In this document: positions 27,201 through 33,389 of the stretch, in pieces
Layout: each line of letters starts with the position of its first letter
Numbering within the stretch: position 1 is the stretch's first letter
Source: CAYLJJ01 sp964384025
GTDB taxonomy: Bacteria > Myxococcota_A > Bradymonadia > UBA7976 > UBA1532
DNA length: 38,722 nt
Direction: 5' to 3'
NCBI GenBank assembly: GCA_964384025.1
Contig: CAYLJJ010000069.1
Span: 1 to 38,722 of the forward strand
Program-made: the position numbers and the translations under genes
The notes under the pieces: generated by a model
The model's input: only the letters and a program-made list of their open reading frames with translations
Told to the model about the DNA's origin: nothing
Databases searched by the model: none

Positions 27201-30200
27201 CTGCCAAGTTACCCTGAACTTTGAGTTTGTGGACTCCAACATCCCTGGTCAGGCAGAGCTGGATCCGATGGGCGGCAACATCGCGGTCATGCGGAGGGGT
27301 GAGGGCTATCTCCAACAAGATATCCACATCCCCGAGGTCTATGAGGTTAACTCTGTGCGCCTCACCACCCCGGACGGGCGTCGCTTCTTCCTCAACGGCC
27401 AGCAGGGTGTCCTGCAGATGGATGAGCCCAACGGCAATCAGCTTCGCATCGACGACTTCGGGGTCCACCACAGCTCTGGCAAAGAGATCCTCTTTGAGCG
27501 TGATGAGCTGGGGCGTATCACCCAGATGATCGATCCTGACGGGGAGATCTACCGCTATCGCTATAACGCCCAGGGGGACCTGCAGGAGATGGAGGATCCT
27601 GTGGGGCTGACAGCCAGTTATGAGTATGACGCAAATCACTTTCTCCACACCATCCAAGATCCCAGCGGCTTGCCTATGCGGCGCCAGGAGTACGATGTCG
27701 ATGGGCGCTTGGTAGCGGTCATCGACGCTGAGGGGAACCGTCGAGAGGTGGAGCACAACCCTGATGAGCGGGTGGAGGCGGTCACGGACCACAACGGCAA
27801 CGAGGAGCTGTTCCACTACGACGAGCAGGGCAATGTCCTGGAGCACACCGACGCCCTGGGGCAGGTGTGGAACAGCGCTTATGATGCTGACGGCAACCAG
27901 ATTCGAAAAGAGGGCCCTGATGGTGCCGTGATGGAGATGGCCTATAACGCCGACGGCAACCTCTCCGCCTACACTGATGGTCTGGGCAATGTGAGCCTGA
28001 TGGATGTAGATGGGAGCGGTCACCTCACCCGTCAGGAGGATCCAGGGGGGGGCGTCACGATCCATGAGTATGAGGCGCGAGGCAACCGTACCCGCACCCT
28101 AGAGCCTGACGGCAGCGAGTGGCGCTGGGAATATGACGGTGATGGTTTGTTAACCCTGGAGGTTCGCCCAGACGGGGGGCGCTGGGAGCATGACTATGAT
28201 CGAGATGGCAACCGAACGGTCACCACCAACGCTCTGGGCGAGATCAAACGCTGGGGCTACAACAGCCGTGGTCAGAAGATCAGCGAGACCCAGATCTGGA
28301 CCCCCCAGGGGGAGGCGCCGCAGGAGCTGCACAGCGAATGGATCTATGACGCCGCGGGGCGCCTCGTGGAGACGATCCACCCGGACGGCAGCCAGGAGCT
28401 TGAGGAGTACAACGAGCGCGGCCTCAAGTCCGCCCATGTGGATCGTCTGGGGCGGCGAACGGAATCTGAGTATGACTCTATGGGGCGTGAGGCCCTAATC
28501 CGCCTCCCTGACGGAGGCGAGCGGCGGACGGAGTACAATAGCGCGGGCAAGTGGAGTCGGCAGGTTGATCCTCTGGGACGGATCACCCTGGCTGAATATG
28601 ATGCCCTGGATCGGCTGACAGCCATTATTCACCCAGACGGGAGCCGCAGTGAGCGGGAGTATGATCCTCATGGCCGCCTGAGCGCTTTCATCGACGAGGA
28701 GAGTGGGCGCCGTGAGCTGCGCTATGACGCGGCAGGGCGCCTCACGGAGGAGGAGGATCCCCTAGGGCGGGTGACGCGCTCCATCTACAACGACCGGGGA
28801 GATCGCCTCTCCAAGGAGGATTCCCTGGGGCGCATCACCCGCTATGAATATGACGCCCGCTCCAACCTCACCGCCACCATCCACCCCGATGGAGCGCGAG
28901 AGGAGATGGAGTATGGTCCAGGGGGGCGTCTCCTCTCCAAGATCGATCCCCTGGGGCGCACCACCACCTTCCGGCGAGATCTCATGGGTCGCCTCGCGGA
29001 GATCACCGACGCCGAGGGGGGGATGATCCAGCTGGACTATGACGAGCTGGGCAACCTCATCTCGGTCCTCAACCCCAATGGAGAGACCACTCTCTTCGAC
29101 TATGATGCTGATGGCCACGTCATCGGCATGGAGCTGCCCCTAGGGCAGCGAGAGAGCGCCCTCTTCGACGCAGGTGGACAGATCATCTCTAAGACCGACG
29201 CGCTGGGGCGGACCCTGGAGATGGCTTATGATCTCCGAGGGCGCCCCATCCGCCGCAGCGCTGAGGGTGCTGAGGACCTCATCAGTTACAACTTAGCGGG
29301 GGAGCGAACCCAGCTCATCTCTGATTCAGGGACCATCAACTTTGAGTATGACCTGCGGGGCCGCCTCGCGGCCGTGGATGATGGTGAGGCTCGCCTGGAG
29401 TACAGCCGCGACGCCGTGGGGCGGATCACTCGGATCCAGTTCCCCGGTTACGATCTGCGCTATAGCTATGACGCGGCGGGGCAGCTCAGCGCCCTGGAGC
29501 GCTTGGGCGAGCGCGTCGAGTTCAGCTATGACCTGGGCGGGCGCTTGACGGAGATCCGCTGGCCCAATGACCTCATCAGCAGCTATGAGTATGACCTCCG
29601 CGACCGCCCCCTCAGTGTAGAACATGAACGGGGGGGGGTCCCCCTGGCCAGTTACGCCATGGAGTACAATCTGGCGGGGGAGCGGACGCGCTTTGAGGAG
29701 CTGCACACGGGCCGGGAGATCAGCTACCGCTATGATGGCCTGGGGCGGCTTCTGGAGGAGTCTATCACCGAGCCCGATGGCTCGCTTCGCCAACGCCTCT
29801 TCAGCTATGACGCCAATGGCAACCGTCTCAGCTTGGATGACAGCCTAGAGGGTCTCAAGAGCTGGAGCTATGATGCCAATGATCGCCTCCTCACGGAGGG
29901 CGTGATCCGCTTTGAACATGACGCTGTAGGCAACTTAGTTCGACGTATCGATGGCGAGGAGATTACCCAACTCGACTATGACGCCTATGGGCGACTCATC
30001 AGCGTCGATGAGGGCCAGGGACCCATCCAGTATAGCTATGATCTGGACGGCAACCGCGTGGGGCGCAGCCAGGGTGAGGAGCAGCGGAGCTTCGTCTTGG
30101 ATCGAAGCCGAGGGTGGCCCCGAGTCCTAGCAGAGACAGATGATGAGGGGGAGATCTTGGCCAGCTATGCCCACGCTGGTCAGCCCCTACTCCAATGGAG

Positions 30201-31104
30201 CGAGGGCGCGAGCCAGAGCCTCATCTCTGATGGCAGCCGCTCCATCCGCCAGCTCCTGGATGGTTTAGGTCAGGTGGTGGGGACCTCCCGCTATGGAGCC
30301 TATGGTCAGCGCCTCTCCCAGGAGGGGGCCTGGAGCTGCGCCTACGGCTACCGGGGAGAATATGAGGATCCCGACACGGAGTTCTACTACCTGCGGGCTC
30401 GCTGGATGAGCCCTCAGCTTGGCCGCTTCATCAGCCGGGATCCACGAGCTCCAGAGTATGAGCGCTCCAGGAGCCTCAACCGCTACGCTTATGCCTTCAA
30501 TGATCCCATCAACTATATGGATCCTGAGGGGGAGTTCAGCATGATGAGCGTCTCCATCAGCATCAGCATCATGAGCATCATGGGGGCGGGCCTGGGGATC
30601 TATGGCTACATCACCAACACCAACGAGCGCGAGGAGTATGAGCTGAACGCCACGGCCAGCCACAGCGTCTGGGGAATGGCCGCGGCCCTGGCGATCAGCA
30701 CCGCCAGCGGTATAGGGATGGTCTATGGCATGGATGGCCTCGGTGGTGGAAAGGCGGACGCTGTACGGCACTGTACCTGGAACGCCATCATGGCCATCGT
30801 CATGGGGGCAGATGTCGCGGCTCGCGTCGCTACAGCTCACGAGGATGCCATGCCGGGCACAGGAAACACCGCTACAGATCGCGCCATGGATCTCCACAAC
30901 AACTCCATGGGACGCAGCGTGGACTTCACCGGGGGCATCCCTCAGTTCCTCAACTACTGGCTGGGGCCCGTCGCTGCTCTGATAGCTTGGCCGGTAGCCG
31001 CAGGGGGCTGCATCGGCATGCAGATTGCGGGGCAGCTCCAGATCCTAGATATGCGCGTTGACCCTTGGCTCCTGGTACCCTCCAATACCCCTGGAATCCC
31101 CTGA
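21298..31104 (+). CDS. Giant Rhs/YD-repeat lipoprotein with 15 Ig-like repeats and a DUF6973-like tip
   Basis: The 3268-residue protein starts at ATG 21298 with GGGG seven bases before. A lipoprotein-like signal (LLLFVGC, Cys15) is followed by a Pro/Asp-rich stalk to about 197. Then come 15 He_PIG-like Ig repeats of about 85 residues (about 198-1481), each with LPxGxxxxPYxxxLxxxGG and GLPxGL...GxPxxxG. Three MopE-like motifs (about 1482-1663; CDRLDNDCDDQVDEGF, NCGGCGQSC) and two further Ig-like domains (about 1664-1855) precede the Rhs shell. Tens of YD repeats begin near 2068 and end in the core (FYYLRARWMSPQLGRFISRDP, NRYAYAFNDPINYMDPEG, to about 3078). The last 190 residues carry a hydrophobic stretch and then DAVRHCTWNAIMA, ATAHE, MDLHNNSMGR, resembling DUF6973. 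It may be a surface-anchored contact toxin or adhesin; no immunity gene is apparent downstream. Confidence 0.93.
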   Translation: MLRRGLLCLLLFVGCDDSVGGGGFDSAAQSDGAFQDRDSPEVQVRDVEIPADEHLQDQQLSLDAAPLDGTPDERPLQDLQPLDLRSIDAEPLLDAVPQEDRTQFPDVMPSPDAGEDSTPRLDLSPLSDRAPLADIQPPSDIAPGADMLSMVDAVIDEGSVVDAAPVMDTAPQPDLAPVVDAAPQPDLAPVVDAAPVPLELDEGPWPEGILGEAYSHQLQAEGGTPPLRFEAEGLPGGLEIDTEGLISGTPEDLFEGEVQIRIWDEAGESLERSFELRIRSAELAILNAALPPASLGQAYRVEILSGGGLAPIRFWAEGLPEGFILHPLLGLLMGSPQQAGEFEISLTLTDAEGSQASRDLQLIVEPPPLNISTQALPDGRVHEGYHLQLQAASGTPAFSWSAEPLPQGLSLSGDLLSGTPQESGLVQVNLGLSDASGQLIFVNLPLYIAPPRLFLLTETLPPAPLGQLYEAQIQTEGGMPPLHFQLEGLPPGFSLDQEQGIISGDPEASGIHSLTLRVMDSSGQQRSRSLSLLILRPSLELDFGPLPEGVEGELYPEVPAQVEGVPPFQWRMEGLPEGMLFDPADQRLKGTPRLSGRYPTALFVEDGEGQAEHVSQFLEIRPGPLSISTADLPPGWSRQPYEHSLLAEGGLLPRRWSAQNLPENMSLSQEGLLSGIPSQDGAFQIGVSVEDSAGQQAEAQIPLQIQLSPLRLLTQALPDADTGHPYAFHAEVEGGRLPYSWSLGIHPALGLSIDTDTGMISGRARGLMGINDYPAALTVADAAGQQQQLNLSIHLNVVPLSFELELLPDGYLDSPYEFELPAVGGAPPYQWSAAGLPRGLMIGRDSGMLTGQPSRLGSLLVTLAVTDTRNQRVEQRPRIRIWGERMEIVQEHLPEGRVLQEYRTSFEAQGGLHPVRWSAEGLPEGLVMRDIEGEIYGTPQESGAWEILVIVEDSEGQIQQKPMMLFIIERALLLRTMELPPAQVGLPYGFLLNAVGGLEPYTWEAEGLPVGILLDVETGALSGEPQQHGEYSTTLSLISADGQASGQEYPLLVNPRRLVLNMGSLPPARVGEPYEALLEIEGGLPPVEISASGLPPGIILEEERLHGSPESYGLFPVDINISTGDGQQLSQSLSFEIAPPFLRGLAELELPNGALEQPYAAQLEVGGGVPPYNFESGPLPPGLSLSRQGALTGTPMSYGHFEILTLIQDAEGQQAGASARLEIQPHPLILEMVSLPRARMGVAYDAELEAQGGAEPLEWSAEGLPPGLFIQDGRLQGEPSRIAHYELQLQVRDAWGQEANQALRFDVEPLPLELGDLELPSARIQEPYLAALNLEGGLPPFSWSMEGLPAGLLLDEQSGLIQGIPEAYGLWELSVRVQDAWGQELELGSSLRVWPPEIILESQRLPDGITWQEYSAQAQASGGVPPYTWTATLPRWLEVDPHSGVISGIPVDHGNLRPELIITDSEGQILRQAIDLFIEYHCAVSNDGVEVCDRLDNDCDDQVDEGFDFALDPQNCGGCGQSCDREGAETHCAAAQCILDGCLAGHHDLDGIAENGCEYVCVTQGAETCNEVDDDCNGFVDEGFDLQADVAHCGGCGQACALEGADPRCEAGRCLIEVCRADRYDLDNDPENGCEYACQFEGVERCDELDNDCDGEVDNVFLCQETQAPEVSLHLSQDLVGVGEEVQIWIEAQDFHGVEALELELDGASIPLDDQWQAHFSPELPGRYELRARAWDPAGNEGWDERWVFVPDPGDVAPPEVWIDTPEMDTVFQEPVIFSGTVDDSNLFEWRLSHRRVSESEWVSFATGTRPVLNGELARLDPASLEDGLYEIRLQAEDMAGRIASHARPYGVEVKDRVGFFTLTIRDLRIPVAGIPIIVERIYDSRVKSRRDFGVGWTLGVSQGKMEHNRPSGEAWEIHQAGGFFKWPCGPSQELEFHTTEVRISNQEWYKFRPYITPTSPLPISGAFCQVTLNFEFVDSNIPGQAELDPMGGNIAVMRRGEGYLQQDIHIPEVYEVNSVRLTTPDGRRFFLNGQQGVLQMDEPNGNQLRIDDFGVHHSSGKEILFERDELGRITQMIDPDGEIYRYRYNAQGDLQEMEDPVGLTASYEYDANHFLHTIQDPSGLPMRRQEYDVDGRLVAVIDAEGNRREVEHNPDERVEAVTDHNGNEELFHYDEQGNVLEHTDALGQVWNSAYDADGNQIRKEGPDGAVMEMAYNADGNLSAYTDGLGNVSLMDVDGSGHLTRQEDPGGGVTIHEYEARGNRTRTLEPDGSEWRWEYDGDGLLTLEVRPDGGRWEHDYDRDGNRTVTTNALGEIKRWGYNSRGQKISETQIWTPQGEAPQELHSEWIYDAAGRLVETIHPDGSQELEEYNERGLKSAHVDRLGRRTESEYDSMGREALIRLPDGGERRTEYNSAGKWSRQVDPLGRITLAEYDALDRLTAIIHPDGSRSEREYDPHGRLSAFIDEESGRRELRYDAAGRLTEEEDPLGRVTRSIYNDRGDRLSKEDSLGRITRYEYDARSNLTATIHPDGAREEMEYGPGGRLLSKIDPLGRTTTFRRDLMGRLAEITDAEGGMIQLDYDELGNLISVLNPNGETTLFDYDADGHVIGMELPLGQRESALFDAGGQIISKTDALGRTLEMAYDLRGRPIRRSAEGAEDLISYNLAGERTQLISDSGTINFEYDLRGRLAAVDDGEARLEYSRDAVGRITRIQFPGYDLRYSYDAAGQLSALERLGERVEFSYDLGGRLTEIRWPNDLISSYEYDLRDRPLSVEHERGGVPLASYAMEYNLAGERTRFEELHTGREISYRYDGLGRLLEESITEPDGSLRQRLFSYDANGNRLSLDDSLEGLKSWSYDANDRLLTEGVIRFEHDAVGNLVRRIDGEEITQLDYDAYGRLISVDEGQGPIQYSYDLDGNRVGRSQGEEQRSFVLDRSRGWPRVLAETDDEGEILASYAHAGQPLLQWSEGASQSLISDGSRSIRQLLDGLGQVVGTSRYGAYGQRLSQEGAWSCAYGYRGEYEDPDTEFYYLRARWMSPQLGRFISRDPRAPEYERSRSLNRYAYAFNDPINYMDPEGEFSMMSVSISISIMSIMGAGLGIYGYITNTNEREEYELNATASHSVWGMAAALAISTASGIGMVYGMDGLGGGKADAVRHCTWNAIMAIVMGADVAARVATAHEDAMPGTGNTATDRAMDLHNNSMGRSVDFTGGIPQFLNYWLGPVAALIAWPVAAGGCIGMQIAGQLQILDMRVDPWLLVPSNTPGIP
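21805..21876 (+). repeat. 36-bp tandem duplication in the Rhs stalk
   Basis: Two adjacent 36-bp units differ only in their final base and each encodes APQPDLAPVVDA. It is an in-frame expansion of the Pro/Asp-rich stalk, and such direct repeats can change length by slippage. Confidence 0.9.
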
Positions 31105-31256
31105 TCTCTTTGCTTTAAGAATTGGGTGCGGCTCCTTTGTTACGACGAGGAAGCCGAGAAAAATCCAGATTTTAGGGTGAGATTAAGAAGGGCACCGAGG
31201 GCCCCTCCATGGCATCTATCAGGTTGCGAGACCATAGATCCGAAAGGAGTCCTCGA

Positions 31257-31342
31257 TGGGTAGTGCTGAAGATGTAGTAAAATCGGACGACTAACTGCAA
31301 CTGAATAGTAATTGCTAATCACTACATCTTCAGCACTACCCA
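31257..31342. repeat. Perfect 22-bp inverted repeat, 86-bp mobile-element-like unit
   Basis: The arm at 31257-31278 (beginning TGGGTAGTGCTGAAG) is perfectly complementary to 31321-31342, with a 42-base AT-rich centre; one more A/T pair extends it outward. The dinucleotide AT lies on both sides if the arm is taken as starting at GGGTAG, compatible with a 2-bp target duplication. The long perfect arms, short interior and lack of a T run fit a MITE or a pair of IS ends better than a terminator. It lies about 150 bp after the Rhs stop. Confidence 0.6.
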
Positions 31343-31431
31343 TAATTTTAGTCAAGTGTTCTTTTCAATGCTCCGGTCGCTTTTCGAGGGTAGGGCGGAG
31401 CGGTTGACCTTCCGAGGAAGGGGCGAGAGAA

Positions 31432-31486
31432 GGGGCATCCGTGGTAGTGAAGAGCTACCACAACCGTCCAAAACCAAGGATGCCCC
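31432..31486. repeat. Nested hairpin (9-bp outer, 7-bp inner stem)
   Basis: GGGGCATCC (31432-31440) pairs with GGATGCCCC (31478-31486). Inside it GTGGTAG (31441-31447) pairs with CTACCAC (31455-31461) around a seven-base loop. The inner stem shares GGTAGTG and AAGA with the arm of the inverted repeat 180 bp upstream. It ends at the start codon of the possible transposase fragment, so it may be the left-end or leader structure of a decayed insertion sequence. Confidence 0.45.
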
Positions 31487-31608
31487 AAGTGACTTTCGCC
31501 TCGGAGATTCTGGCGCGTTTCGGGGAGCTTTCCAAGCCTCGGAAAAATTTCTCTTTTTCCCACTGGATACGTAATCCAGTAGGAATATCGAGTTTCGGAC
31601 TTTTCTAA
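31480..31608 (+). mobile_element. Possible N-terminal fragment of a DDE transposase
   Basis: An ATG at 31480 opens 42 codons ending at TAA 31606-31608, beginning MPQVTFASEILARFGELSKP. The opening resembles the N-terminus of some IS transposases and is followed at once by unrelated sequence, as if the element were cut. The neighbouring inverted repeats support a mobile origin. The family match is a recollection of pattern and could be coincidental. Confidence 0.3.
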
Positions 31609-31745
31609 GCTTTCTTGTCGCAGCAAAAGAGCTGCACCGTTTTCTTTACCTGATCGCGCGGGTCGCGGGTTCCACCACTGAGAAGCAAATCAACGAAACC
31701 CTGCGGCGATACTGCCACACAGCATCTACCCTTTGGGAGGTACGC

Positions 31746-32465
31746 ATGTCGTTCCAACACATCCTCTGCATCTGCGCTCTGGCCGCGCTCGCGCTGACTG
31801 GCTGTGGTGAGGAATCCAACGGCGTCAACTACGTCGGTGTTGGGGGTTCGCCGACGGCGTCGATGGATCCTGACCTGGTCACACAAGGACAAACCCTCTA
31901 CGCCAACCTCTGTGCGTCGTGCCACGGCGCCGATGGCAGTGGCGCGCCGGGCTATCAGGCATCAATCCAAGGGAGCCGAGGCATCGCCCAGATCGTCCGG
32001 GAGGGGGCATCGGGGATGCCCAGCAACCCACTGAACGACGGCCAAATCGTCGCGCTGGAGGCCTTTTTGGCCGTGCAAGCAGGCGCGCCGACGACGCAAC
32101 CATCGGGCGACAGCTACGGTGGCGATGACAACGCTCCACCCGCGGACGCCGGTGGCGAGGCGCAGGATCCGCAGGTTGCGCAAGGCCAGGTCATCTACGC
32201 CCAGTTCTGCGGCTCGTGCCACGGCTCCGATGCCAGCGGTGGTTTGGCTTACCGGCGCTCCATCCAAGGCGATCGTGGCATCGCCAACATCGTCCGCCGC
32301 GGCGCCGACGGCATGCCAGCGAACGACCTGAATGACCAGGAAATCTCCGCGCTGGAAGCCTTCCTCGCATCGGTCGTTCCCAATAACGGTGGTGGCGCCA
32401 CCGGTGGACAAGGGGATGATGACGACGATGATGATGACGACGATGATGACGACGATGACGACTGA
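31746..32465 (+). CDS. Diheme c-type cytochrome lipoprotein with poly-aspartate tail
   Basis: The start has GGGAGG six bases upstream. The 239-residue protein has a lipoprotein signal (ALAALALTGC, Cys20) and two repeated cytochrome c domains. The first has CASCH with distal Met in GMPSNPLND; the second has CGSCH with Met in GMPANDLND. The domains are near copies (IQGSRGIAQIVREGASGMP versus IQGDRGIANIVRRGADGMP), so the gene arose by internal duplication. The C-terminus is GG-rich and then exactly 16 Asp codons before the stop. It probably carries electrons at the outer face of a membrane; the acidic tail could bind cations, a basic partner or minerals. Codon use is GC-richer than left of the Rhs gene. 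Confidence 0.92.
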   Translation: MSFQHILCICALAALALTGCGEESNGVNYVGVGGSPTASMDPDLVTQGQTLYANLCASCHGADGSGAPGYQASIQGSRGIAQIVREGASGMPSNPLNDGQIVALEAFLAVQAGAPTTQPSGDSYGGDDNAPPADAGGEAQDPQVAQGQVIYAQFCGSCHGSDASGGLAYRRSIQGDRGIANIVRRGADGMPANDLNDQEISALEAFLASVVPNNGGGATGGQGDDDDDDDDDDDDDDDD

Positions 32466-32655
32466 TAGCCCTGCGTCTGGAGTTGGCCCGCGCCGTCCTG
32501 TACAAAAATAGGATCGTGCGAAAATTCACAGTGATTCTCAGCCGTTAGAACATCGACACCTGGTGGAGATTCAGCCCTCCCTGAAAGGCGCTGAAGCGCT
32601 GTTCCCGAGCCCTTCCCCCTTATATTTCGCAGGTCACAGGCCGATTCTCCCCTCC

Positions 32656-32961
32656 ATGAGCATCTTGCTCCCCCCAGCCCTCAAGCTCCTCCTTATCTCC
32701 CTCGCCGCCTGGGTCAACCGCCAGCAGCGCGACCTCATCGAGTACCTCCTTGAGGAGAACCGCATCCTCCGCCAGCAGTTGGGCAACCAACGCCTCCGCC
32801 CGAGCGATGATCAGCGCCGTCGCCTCGCCGTCAAAGGCAAGGTCCTGGGCCGCAAGGTCCTTGAAGAGGTCGCTGGCATCGTCACTCCTGAAACTATCCT
32901 GCGCTGGTATCGACGCTTGGTCGCCCGGAAGTACGACGGTTCCAGAGTTGATCACTGGTGA
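32656..32961 (+). mobile_element. Truncated transposase/integrase N-terminal fragment
   Basis: From ATG 32656 (MSILLPPALKLLLISLAAWVNR) the frame encodes a helix with the phrase QQRDLIEYLLEENRILRQQLG, then RLRPSDDQRRRLAVKGKVLGR and IVTPETILRWYRRLVARKYDGS. This is the N-terminal half of the integrase-core transposases in which an RLxxxDDQRRRLAxKxKxLGR segment precedes the catalytic core. The sequence then breaks into unrelated codons and a stop at 32961, and no DDE core follows, so it is an inactive remnant. An earlier ATG (32563) is in frame but lacks homology. Confidence 0.75.
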
Positions 32962-33389
32962 TCTCTTGAGCTTGGCTGAGGTGATACTTCAGATCCAGGG
33001 TCCTCCTCCCAAGCCTCCGCTCTTGAATTGAAGCCGCCTGGAGTGGGGGCTCTTGCTGATCACAGCGCTCTCAGTCGGCTTGGATCTCCTGGCTTGGCTG
33101 AGCCGCTGGGGCGATTTTCGATATAAATAAGGGTTGATTGACTCCTTCCATTTGCTCCAGCACTGTTGTAATCAAGTTCACGGGGGTGCTCTGGCTGTTT
33201 TTGTTGTGGTGACATTTAATTATTAGAAATTCCTCATGTTTTACAGTATGGTTGCCAAACTTGCTCCTCGGTACATCTGTTCGTTCAAGTTGTTCAACCC
33301 ACACCAAACATTTGCCGCTCTTGAGCGTTCAAACATGTCGCGAGAGTTGCCCCTGCTTTCCGATCAAACCATTGGAGTAAATCACGTCT
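32962..33389. other. 430-bp leader region of the isoprenoid cassette
   Basis: I find no convincing gene here. The left part repeats GCTTGGCTGAG (about 32972 and 33092) and may still belong to the decayed insertion element. The right part is AT-rich near 33213-33232 and has three copies of GTTCAA (33283, 33292, 33327) before the fusion gene, possible regulator sites. The Shine-Dalgarno for the next gene is weak (GGAG about 12 bases before its ATG). Confidence 0.4.

Noticed and set aside
21468..30897. Many long antisense and alternate frames across the giant Rhs gene
   Set aside because: They arise from the repetitive GC-rich codons of the Rhs frame and show no domain pattern or ribosome binding sites.
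21298..31104. Type VI secretion association of the Rhs protein
   Set aside because: There is no PAAR, VgrG or Eag-like gene nearby, and the N-terminus is a lipoprotein signal rather than a PAAR domain.
31140..31355. Minus-strand 71-codon frame after the Rhs gene, a possible immunity gene
   Set aside because: It runs through the perfect inverted repeat, has no Shine-Dalgarno and no recognisable features.
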